From: Burkholderia diffusa
GTDB taxonomy: Bacteria > Pseudomonadota > Gammaproteobacteria > Burkholderiales > Burkholderiaceae
Direction: 5' to 3'
DNA length: 64,000 nt
NCBI RefSeq assembly: GCF_001718315.1
Contig: NZ_CP013363.1
Coordinates: forward strand, 2,418,001 to 2,482,000
The first letter of the stretch is position 1; each line of letters opens with the position of its first letter. Under the pieces are notes generated by a model that saw only the letters and a program-made list of their open reading frames with translations, ran no database searches and had not been told where the DNA came from. Positions 37,193 through 44,275 of the stretch are shown here, in pieces. The position numbers were made by a program, and so were the translations under genes.

Positions 37193-39175
37193 ATGGACCT
37201 CTCCTCGACCAAGCCCGTCGGCCCGGCCGACCGCGCCGTTCGCCCGCGCATCTGGGCGATGGGCATCAGCCGCCTGCGCGACCTTTTTCGCGAGATCGCC
37301 GGCGAATTCGACGAACGCGCCGACGTGCGCATCGTCACGCGCGCATACGAAGACGCGCTGAGCGCGATCGCGGAAGCCGGCACCGCGCGGCCCGACGTGA
37401 TCGTCGCGGCCGGCTCGAACGGCGGCTTCCTGAAAACGCGTGCGCAGGTGCCGGTCGTGGTCGTGTCGCCGACCGGTTTCGACGTGATGCAGGCGCTCGC
37501 GCGCGCACGGCGCGACGCATCGCGCATCGCGCTCGTCAGCGCCGGCGAGACGCCGCCGGAAGTGCGCCGCTTCGTCGCCGCCTACGGCCTCGACGTGCAG
37601 TTTGCGTCATATCAGTCCGCGCAGGAAGCGGAAGCCTGCGTGCACGACCTGCACGATCGCGGCATCGAGACGATCGTCGGCCCCGGCCTCGTCACCGATC
37701 TCGCGGCAAGCGCCGGCATGGGCGCGGTGTTCCTTTATTCGCACGCGTCGGTGCGCAAGGCAGTCGAGACGGCGCTCGAAGTCGCATACGCCACGCACGC
37801 CGAGGCGTTTCGCCGCCAGCGTCTCGACAACTTGTTGCAGCACTTGCGCGACGGCGTGGTGGCGCTCGATGCGCGCGGTCGCGTCGAAGCCATCAACGAG
37901 CGGCTCGCGTCGGCGCTCGGGGTCGAACCCGCGGCGGCCGTCGGCCGTGCGCTCGTCGACCTGCGGCCGGAGCTGCGCACGCTGCGCGGCGAGGACGGCG
38001 ACGCGCTCGCGACCGTGCGCGGCGTGCGCTACGTCGTGCATCGCGGGCCGCTGGTCGATCGCGGCGTGACGTCCGGCAGCGTGCTGACGTTCCAGGAGTC
38101 GCGCGCGGTCGAGCGGCTCGATCGCACGCTGCGTTCGCAGCCGAATACGCAGCAGTTCGCGGCGCGCTACACGCTCGACGACGTGGTCGGCGCGTCCGCG
38201 GCGATGGCGCGCGTGCGCGATCTCGTGCGCCGCTACGCGAAATCCGACGCGACCGTACTCGTGCTCGGCGAAAGCGGCACCGGCAAGGAAATGATCGCGC
38301 AGAGCCTGCATGCGCTGTCCGCGCGGCGCAGCTATCCGTTCGTCGCGATCAACTGCGGCGCGTTTCCGGAGGCGCTGCTCGAGAGCGAGCTGTTCGGTTA
38401 CGAGGAAGGCGCGTTCACCGGCGCGCGGCGCGGCGGCAAGACCGGGCTGTTCGAGGCCGCGCACCGCGGCACGCTGTTTCTCGACGAGATCGGCGAGATG
38501 CCGCCGTCCCTGCAAAGCCGGCTGCTGCGCGTGCTGCAGGAGCGCGAGGTGATCCGTCTAGGTTCGACCGAACCGATCCGCATCGACGTGCGCGTGATCG
38601 CCGCAACGCACCGTCCGCTGCTCGCGGCCGTCGAGGACGGCACATTCCGCGCGGACCTGTACTACCGGCTCAACATCCTGAACATTGGCCTGCCGCCGCT
38701 GCGCGAGCGCGCCGCCGACATTCCGGCGCTCGCGGCCGCGCTGCTCGTGCAGGCTGCGCGGCGCGAACCGCGGCTGGCCGAACGCATGCGCGAGGCCGGC
38801 GATGCGATGCGCGTGCTCGACACGGCGCAAGCGACGCTCGCGCGCTATCGATGGCCCGGCAACGTGCGGGAACTGCAGAACGTGGTCGAGCGGATCGCGG
38901 TGGAACTGGCCGAGGAGGTCGACGAGCACGATCCGGGCGCCGCGTGCGCGGCGCTCACGCCCGATGCGCTGCAAGCGATCGCGCCCGAGTTGTTCGCCGT
39001 GCCACCCGACGCGACCGACGCCGACGACACGCAGACGCTCCACGCGCGCCGCCGTCGTGCCGAAGCCGACGAGATCCGCGCGGTGCTCGATGCGTGCGGC
39101 GGCGATCGCGATCGCGCGTGCGCGATGCTCGGCATCAGCAAGACGACGCTGTGGCGGAAGCTGTCGGCGAAATAG
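37193..39175 (+). CDS. prpR: Sigma-54-dependent propionate regulator PrpR
   Basis: 660 aa. N-terminal PrpR_N sensor (about 25-195), a PAS-like segment (about 205-300; [20 protein letters not shown]), AAA+ core (about 330-565) with Walker A GESGTGKE (residues 359-366), sigma-54 contact loop GAFTGA (406-411) and Walker B FLDEIGEM, then a Fis-type helix-turn-helix ([17 protein letters not shown]). It should sense 2-methylcitrate and activate prpB. The gene is divergent from prpB, 170 nt apart, with the sites between. Confidence 0.95.
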   Translation: MDLSSTKPVGPADRAVRPRIWAMGISRLRDLFREIAGEFDERADVRIVTRAYEDALSAIAEAGTARPDVIVAAGSNGGFLKTRAQVPVVVVSPTGFDVMQALARARRDASRIALVSAGETPPEVRRFVAAYGLDVQFASYQSAQEAEACVHDLHDRGIETIVGPGLVTDLAASAGMGAVFLYSHASVRKAVETALEVAYATHAEAFRRQRLDNLLQHLRDGVVALDARGRVEAINERLASALGVEPAAAVGRALVDLRPELRTLRGEDGDALATVRGVRYVVHRGPLVDRGVTSGSVLTFQESRAVERLDRTLRSQPNTQQFAARYTLDDVVGASAAMARVRDLVRRYAKSDATVLVLGESGTGKEMIAQSLHALSARRSYPFVAINCGAFPEALLESELFGYEEGAFTGARRGGKTGLFEAAHRGTLFLDEIGEMPPSLQSRLLRVLQEREVIRLGSTEPIRIDVRVIAATHRPLLAAVEDGTFRADLYYRLNILNIGLPPLRERAADIPALAAALLVQAARREPRLAERMREAGDAMRVLDTAQATLARYRWPGNVRELQNVVERIAVELAEEVDEHDPGAACAALTPDALQAIAPELFAVPPDATDADDTQTLHARRRRAEADEIRAVLDACGGDRDRACAMLGISKTTLWRKLSAK

Positions 39176-39224
39176 GTTCCGGAGGAACAGGCGCGATCGT
39201 ATGACACGCCGCAGCGCGCCGCCG

Positions 39225-39836
39225 TCAATCGGCCTTGTGATAGTGGCGGTACGCCTTCGCGCGATTCCCGCACGACGACATCGAGCACCAGCGACGGCTG
39301 CCGTTCTTGCTGTCGTCGATGAACAGCCACTGGCATGCGTCATTCGCGCAGCGCTTGACCTTTGCGAGCCGCGCGCTGCCCAGCACGTCCGTTGCCGACC
39401 ACAGCACCGGGCTCAGGAGCGCCGGGAGCGTCGCGTCCGCTACCCCGATCCGCCACGCGTAGCGGCCGTCGATCCGCGCGAGCGCGACGCGCGGCGCCGC
39501 TTCTGCCAGAAAACCGCCCAGCAGCGCGAGATCGTCCGCACTCGGCTCGCGCCGCTCGGCTTGCGCATGAAAGAGCCGATACAACACCTCGCGCAACGCG
39601 AACGCGCGCGCTAGCATCGCCGGCTCGTCCCCCTTCTCCTTTACTCGTGCACGACACATGTCGGCCAGGCCGGACGGCACACCCGCCCGCTCGCGGCACC
39701 ATGTGAACAGGTCGTCCAGTGCGCCGAAGGGAGCCACAGATGAACGACCGTTTTTCCTGCAACGTTGTCCACACCGGCCGCAGCCCCACGTTCTACGACG
39801 GCACACTCGGCGCGCTTCGCTACAAGCGGCTGGCAT
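39225..39836 (-). CDS. ABATE/CGNR zinc-finger protein, N-terminus likely lost
   Basis: The C-terminal half is a clear CGNR zinc finger (VKRCANDACQWLFIDDSKNG, then RRWCSMSSCGNRAKAYRHYH, four Cys). The preceding part (FALREVLYRLFHAQAERREP onward) is the ABATE domain. The usual N-terminal opening of the family (about 30 residues with a conserved LALDFVNT-like stretch) is missing; here the frame instead runs through antisense of a partial copy of the VOC gene (39740-39847). A start at 39659 (MCRARVKEKG) or an upstream fused start is possible. Probably a damaged regulator, function unknown. Confidence 0.7.
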   Translation of the reverse strand: MPAACSEARRVCRRRTWGCGRCGQRCRKNGRSSVAPFGALDDLFTWCRERAGVPSGLADMCRARVKEKGDEPAMLARAFALREVLYRLFHAQAERREPSADDLALLGGFLAEAAPRVALARIDGRYAWRIGVADATLPALLSPVLWSATDVLGSARLAKVKRCANDACQWLFIDDSKNGSRRWCSMSSCGNRAKAYRHYHKAD

Positions 39837-39847
39837 GGTGGTTATAA
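39740..39847 (+). pseudogene. Truncated duplicate of VOC gene 5' end
   Basis: 35 codons (MNDRFSCNVVHTGRSPTFYD, then TLGALRYKRL) align without gaps to the start of the VOC gene at 39895 (MIDHLSFGVAHIDRSRAFYD, then TLGALGYKRL), and the ribosome sites before both match (GGAGCCACAGATGA). Similarity stops after AAGCGGCTG and a TAA follows shortly after. The offset is 155 bp. Confidence 0.8.
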
Positions 39848-39894
39848 GCGGGTTGGGTGCCCCGACGTTCCCCGTTCAGTTCAAGGAGCCACAG

Positions 39895-40278
39895 ATGATC
39901 GATCACCTTTCGTTTGGCGTTGCCCACATCGACCGCAGCCGCGCGTTCTACGACAACACGCTCGGCGCGCTCGGCTACAAGCGGCTGTACAGCGACGACG
40001 GATCCCTCGGCTACGGCACCAGCGAGCCGGTGCTGTGGCTGCAGCACGCGGCGCGTCCGGTCGTCGCCGATCCCGATTCAGGGCTGCACGTGTCGTTTCG
40101 CGCATCGTCACCGGTTGAAGTCGATGCGTTCTACCGCGCCGCGCTGCAGCACGGCGGACAGGACAACGGCGGGCCGGGCAAACGCGAACATTACGGCCCC
40201 GGCTATTACGCGGCGTTCGTCGTCGATCCCGACGGCTATCGGCTGGAAGCGCATTGCGAGCTCGACAACGTCGTCTGA
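39895..40278 (+). CDS. VOC (glyoxalase/bleomycin-resistance fold) protein
   Basis: 127 aa with two beta-alpha-beta-beta-beta modules. The metal-ligand positions of the vicinal-oxygen-chelate fold are DHLSFGVAHIDRSRAFYD (His) near the N-terminus, GLHVSFRASSPVEVDAF in the middle and FVVDPDGYRLEAHCE (Glu) at the end. The reaction is unknown; many relatives are uncharacterised. AAGGAGCC lies well placed before the ATG at 39895. A truncated copy lies directly upstream. Confidence 0.88.
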   Translation: MIDHLSFGVAHIDRSRAFYDNTLGALGYKRLYSDDGSLGYGTSEPVLWLQHAARPVVADPDSGLHVSFRASSPVEVDAFYRAALQHGGQDNGGPGKREHYGPGYYAAFVVDPDGYRLEAHCELDNVV

Positions 40279-40365
40279 CGAAATCGTCGATTCCCGACTG
40301 AGGCGAACGACGTCGATGCGTCGGCAGAGCGCCGGGCACGCACGAACCGGATACATCGACGACAA

Positions 40366-40398
40366 GGGCCCGATTCCGCGTTGCACGGAATCGAGCCC
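40366..40398. terminator. Bidirectional terminator between VOC and FAH genes
   Basis: GGGCCCGATTCCG (40366-40378) pairs with CGGAATCGAGCCC (40386-40398) with one mismatch. It lies between two convergent genes. Confidence 0.65.
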
Positions 40399-40472
40399 TC
40401 GCCTTTCTGATGCCATGTCATGCCGTCGTTCGGCCCGGGCAGATGCGCCCGGCGGCGGCTCGACGCGGACGA

Positions 40473-41321
40473 TTACTGCGCGCCACGCGTGCGCTGGTAT
40501 TGCTCACCAAGCCCCTCGATCCCGAGACGCACGGTCTGGCCCGCCTTCAGAAACACCGGCGACGGCTTGATGCCCATCCCGACGCCCGGCGGCGTGCCGG
40601 TCGTGATCACGTCGCCCGGCTGCAGAGTCATGCAGCGCGACAGATAGGCGACCAGCTGTGCGACGGTGAACACCATCGTGCGCGTGTTGCCGTTCTGATA
40701 GCGGTAACCGTCGACCTCGAGCCACAGATCGAGACGCTGCGGATCGGGCACTTCGTCGCGCGTGACGAGCCACGGACCGATCGGGCCAAACGTGTCGAAG
40801 CCCTTGCCCTTGTCCCACTGGCCGCCTCGCTCGATCTGCCATTCGCGCTCGGAGACGTCGTTGACCACGCAATAACCTGCAACGTAGTCGAGCGCGCTCG
40901 CTTCGTCGACATCCTTGCACGGCGCGCCGATCACGACGCCCAGTTCGACTTCCCAGTCCGTCTTGACCGAGCCCTTCGGAATGTCGATCCCGTCGTTCGG
41001 CCCGCAGATCGAGCTCGTCCACTTGCCGAACACGACCGGCTCCTTCGGCACCGGCATGCCGGCCTCGGCCGCGTGATCGGCATAGTTCAGACCGATGCCG
41101 ATGAACTTGCCGACCCGCCCGACGCACGCGCCGATGCGTGGCTCCCCGGACACCAGCGGCAGCGTGGCCGGATCGATCGCGCGCAGCCGCGCGAGACCCG
41201 CGTCGGACAGCGCGTCGCCGGCGAGATCCGCGACGTGCGCGGACAGGTCGCGAATCCGGCCGTCCGCATCGAGAATACCGGGCTTTTCCTGGCCGGACGG
41301 GCCATAGCGAAGCAGTTTCAT
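40473..41321 (-). CDS. Fumarylacetoacetate hydrolase-family protein
   Basis: 282 aa. The FAH fold is shown by the N-terminal region (VGKFIGIGLNYADHAAEAGM) and the metal-binding core (KTDWEVELGVVIGAPCKDV with Glu-Glu-Asp ligands), and by GYCVVNDVSEREWQ and PGDVITTGTPPGVGMG. This branch includes 2,4-diketo-3-deoxy-sugar-acid hydrolases and ureidoglycolate lyases; ring-cleavage products are another option. The ATG at 41321 is chosen with AGAGG upstream. It is convergent with the VOC gene. The IclR regulator on its other side, divergent, is the plausible controller. Confidence 0.88.
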   Translation of the reverse strand: MKLLRYGPSGQEKPGILDADGRIRDLSAHVADLAGDALSDAGLARLRAIDPATLPLVSGEPRIGACVGRVGKFIGIGLNYADHAAEAGMPVPKEPVVFGKWTSSICGPNDGIDIPKGSVKTDWEVELGVVIGAPCKDVDEASALDYVAGYCVVNDVSEREWQIERGGQWDKGKGFDTFGPIGPWLVTRDEVPDPQRLDLWLEVDGYRYQNGNTRTMVFTVAQLVAYLSRCMTLQPGDVITTGTPPGVGMGIKPSPVFLKAGQTVRLGIEGLGEQYQRTRGAQ

Positions 41322-41980
41322 CGTCTCAACCTCTGTAGTCGAATGTGACAGGATACCGGCCGATGCGGCTGGCTTCAGCCGCACGCCGGACAGGTCGTCG
41401 ATCGTCGATTGCGCGCGTCGGCACCAGGTCCGGCATGCCGTTCGACGCGCGAGGCTCGCGCGGGCGCAGCGATCGCGGCGCCGCCCGAGGGGTAGCGCGC
41501 ATCGGTCGGGCGGCCGCCGGTCTGCGCATCGGCGACGGCGGCACGGCCGCGACGCGTGCCGGCTGCGCCGACCGGCTTCGCGCGCGGCCGTGCCGTCGCT
41601 GGCCCGCGAGTCTTTGTACCATCGGCCGCGCGCGTTGAAATCGCGCGCGACGGATACCGACTATTGGGCACCCGTGCGTTCGCTGCGGCGCAGCATGGCC
41701 CGCATCGACACCGCCCAATCGCGTTTCCAAGACCTTGCCCCCATGCCACCTCGCATAAATACCGGGTATTCGGGGCTACCCTGTCATCGCAAACGATTGC
41801 AGATCCGTTCTTAATCGGTAACGATCGGTAAAATGACGCTGCATTGCACACTGGATGTTTGTTGTTAAGCTCGAACGCATGGCGAGCATTGCCATGTGCG
41901 GGCTCGACACAAACGTGTTGCATGATGGGTCAGCGTGCGTCGCCCACCGATCGACGGACATTCTCGAACTCATATCAACA
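41322..41980. other. Intergenic region between FAH and IclR genes
   Basis: About 660 bp with only short Arg/Ala-rich frames. The frame of the IclR gene is open back to 41855 and carries a copy of a 15-bp block from the gene itself (41957-41971). No other feature was recognised. Confidence 0.5.
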
Positions 41981-42811
41981 ATGCAAACATCCAACGACCC
42001 GCTTCCTGGCAGCGACGCACGGGAGGCAATCGGGGCAATCGGGGCAATCGATCGCTATCGCGCACCCGCGCTCGACAAGGGCCTCGACATTCTCGAACTC
42101 CTGTCGGAACAAAAGGAAGGACTCACCCGCACCGAAATCACGAAGGAACTCGGCCGCAACGCAAGCGAAATCTACCGGATGCTCGAGCGTCTCGTTGCAC
42201 GCCGCTACGTGATGCGCTCGAGCGGCGGCGACCGTTACACGCTCAGCCTGAAACTGTTCGCACTCGCGCATCGGCATCCGCCGATGAACCGGCTGATCGC
42301 CGAGGCCTTGCCGCTGATGCAGCGCTTCGCCGATGCGGCCGAACAGTCGTGCCATCTGACCGTCTACGATCGCGGCAACCTGCTCGTGATCGCGCAGGTC
42401 GACGGCCCCGGCCCATGGGGCGTGTCGGTGCGGCTCGGCTCGCGCGTCGGGCTCGCCGATACGGCGTCGGGGCGCGTAATGCTGTCGTTCCAGGGTTCCG
42501 AGCAGCGTGCGCACATGCTGGCCGAGCATCGCAAGGTCAAGGGCGAAACCCCGATGAACGAGCAGGAACTCGCGCTCGCGTGCCAATCCATCCGCCAGTC
42601 CGGCTACGTGCGCCAGGACAGCCGCCAGGCATACGGCGTAACCGACCTGAGCGCGCCGATCCTCGGCCCGGCCGGCCATGCGATCGCCGTGCTGACCTGT
42701 CCGTACATGCGCCGGATCGACGCACATATGGCGCCGTCGGTCGAGGTGGTCGTTGCAAGACTGCGCGATACGGCAGGCCAATTGTCGATGTGCCGCGCGC
42801 AGACTTGCTGA
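41981..42811 (+). CDS. IclR-family transcriptional regulator
   Basis: 276 aa from the ATG at 41981. Winged helix-turn-helix at about 27-85 (ALDKGLDILELLSEQKEGLT, then EITKELGRNASEIYRMLERL) and a GAF-like effector domain from about 100 (SCHLTVYDRGNLLVIAQVDG, then LADTASGRVMLSF and SAPILGPAGHAIAVLTCPYM). It is divergent from the FAH-family hydrolase, a likely target. The N-terminus contains a triple in-frame 9-bp repeat giving AIGAIGAI. The start is uncertain: no strong Shine-Dalgarno, and the frame is open to 41855. Confidence 0.9.
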   Translation: MQTSNDPLPGSDAREAIGAIGAIDRYRAPALDKGLDILELLSEQKEGLTRTEITKELGRNASEIYRMLERLVARRYVMRSSGGDRYTLSLKLFALAHRHPPMNRLIAEALPLMQRFADAAEQSCHLTVYDRGNLLVIAQVDGPGPWGVSVRLGSRVGLADTASGRVMLSFQGSEQRAHMLAEHRKVKGETPMNEQELALACQSIRQSGYVRQDSRQAYGVTDLSAPILGPAGHAIAVLTCPYMRRIDAHMAPSVEVVVARLRDTAGQLSMCRAQTC

Positions 42812-43031
42812 ACGCTGCAGAACGGTCGCCTGCCCTGAAGGTGGTCGACCGTTCGGGCGTGGCGGTCGTTCGGTCACGACCAGCGGATCGGGCCGGGCGT
42901 GTGAGCTCGACGTCGCGCACTCGGTGTGCGGATGCGTGCCGGTCACGCGGCCTCGCGTACCCGCATCCGGCAGACCGTTTCCGGATGCGCGGACGCCGCG
43001 CTACGCTAGAATAGCGGCCCTCTCAAAAACT

Positions 43032-43058
43032 ACGACGGCCGGTTGTCGCGGCCGTCGT
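43032..43058 (+). promoter_or_regulatory. 5'-leader hairpin before H-NS-like gene
   Basis: ACGACGGCC (43032-43040) and GGCCGTCGT (43050-43058) form a perfect 9-bp stem with a 9-nt loop, ending 14 nt before the start codon. No T-run follows, so this is more likely a leader structure affecting translation than a terminator. Confidence 0.5.
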
Positions 43059-43072
43059 GTCCGATGGATGTC

Positions 43073-43615
43073 ATGGCCAAACTTCTGAACGATCAAGAAT
43101 TCCAGCGTTTCTCCGAACTTCAGCAGAAGCAGGCGAGCTTCACGATCACGCCCGAGGAAGCGGACGAGCTGCGCGACATCGTCGCGCGCGCGCAGAAGAA
43201 GCGCGACGACCGTGCCGAAGCGATGCGGGCGATCGAGAACTACATCGAGCAGTTCGACATCACCCCCGACGAACTCTTCTCGCCCGAGCAAATCGGCGAG
43301 GCCGCGCGCACGTACGGTCTCATTACGGCCACCAAGAAGGAGCGCACGCTGCCGCCGTCGATCACGTTCAACGGCAAGCCGTATCAATGGACCAAGACGC
43401 TTCCGGACGACGTGCGCGGCGCGCTGTTCGATGCATTTACGTCTGGCGAATCGGTCAAGCGCTTCATCGCGATGCCGAAGGACACCGCGCGTTGCGCGCT
43501 GACGATCGCCCGCCTCGAGCGCGAAACCGGCGGCGTTTATGCCGACGCGCACCTCGAAGAACTCGCGATTTCGCGTGATCAGGTGAACGACGCAGCGTCG
43601 AAACTCGCTGCGTAA
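43073..43615 (+). CDS. H-NS-like coiled-coil protein without the usual DNA-binding motif
   Basis: 180 aa from the ATG at 43073 (another in-frame ATG at 43064). The N-terminal coiled coil and following motif (AMRAIENYIEQFDITPDELF) resemble the oligomerisation part of the H-NS protein at 47205-47501 (AIRAKIEEFDITAEELGF). The C-terminal 90 residues (ITFNGKPYQWTKTLPDDVRG onward) have no GRGRPP-type DNA-binding motif. It could bind and modulate H-NS proteins, or it may have a different binding domain. A stem-loop precedes the start and another follows the stop. The family is not recognised. Confidence 0.7.
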   Translation: MAKLLNDQEFQRFSELQQKQASFTITPEEADELRDIVARAQKKRDDRAEAMRAIENYIEQFDITPDELFSPEQIGEAARTYGLITATKKERTLPPSITFNGKPYQWTKTLPDDVRGALFDAFTSGESVKRFIAMPKDTARCALTIARLERETGGVYADAHLEELAISRDQVNDAASKLAA

Positions 43616-43623
43616 TTGCGATC

Positions 43624-43648
43624 GCGGGCACGGTTCATGCGTGCCCGC
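43624..43648 (+). terminator. Stem-loop after H-NS-like gene
   Basis: GCGGGCACG (43624-43632) pairs with CGTGCCCGC (43640-43648) over 9 bp with a 7-nt loop, directly after the stop codon. No T-run follows. Confidence 0.5.
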
Positions 43649-43707
43649 ACCGGCGCGGACGCAGGCAGAAGCCCGCGCCGCGCCCGCCGGAGCACTGCGG
43701 CCGCTGG

Positions 43708-43956
43708 CTCCCGAAAATTCTCACTGAAGCATCCCGTAAGCGCTCACCTGAGCATCCCGTAAAAGCTCACCTGAAGTTCCCGGAGAGGCTCACCAGCCCC
43801 TCCCGAACGTCCTCACCAACGCTTCCCGCAAAGGCTCACCGGGGCTTCCCGCAAGGGCTCACCGGCAGCTGCCGCGAAGGCTCACCGAGTGTTCCCGAAT
43901 CGGCTCACCCAATTGCTCCCGGAAACGCTCACTTTCCGCTCCTGAAAAACCTCACC
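43708..43956 (+). repeat. Eleven-unit 23-bp periodic degenerate repeat array
   Basis: Eleven copies of TCCCG-N6-CTCACC-like units run head to tail. The CTCAC blocks start at 43720, 43743, 43766, 43789, 43812, 43835, 43858, 43881, 43904, 43928 and 43951, a spacing of 23 bp except for one 24. In every unit the CCCG block begins exactly 10 nt before CTCAC (GCCG in unit 8 and CCTG in unit 11). The 6 nt between often read NAANNG; the 5-8 nt after CTCAC vary freely. No gene covers it. Confidence 0.92.
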
Positions 43957-44275
43957 TTTGTTCCGTTTCCGACGCCGCGGGCGCGCAGTGCGGGCGTCAG
44001 TGCGCTCAAATGCGGCGCCGGGACCGGCGATACGCGGAGGTCACCAGCGGATGCAATCGCGCGCCGCGGACGCCGAAACTCGACGCGCCCGCCCTTTCGC
44101 GCCGATCGCGAAGCGAGCGTTGTAACGATCCGCATATTGACGCGCAAGAGTCCAACGATCTGCACCCCGAACTACAATCAATTCGCACGGTCGCGACCGT
44201 GCATTGCCAACAGCCGGCTTTCCGTGGCGGCTGCGCACGATACCGCCGGACGTTCGGGCACGCTCGTCGACTCGA
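43957..44275. other. Intergenic DNA beyond the 23-bp array
   Basis: About 320 bp to the 3' end of the Pat-like gene. I see no gene, transposase remnant or clear terminator; short frames are Arg-rich and lack ribosome sites. Confidence 0.5.

Noticed and set aside
43708..43956. CRISPR-like array
   Set aside because: Repeats are degenerate and separated by only 5-8 variable bases; period is 23 bp, far shorter than a CRISPR repeat plus spacer; no cas genes.
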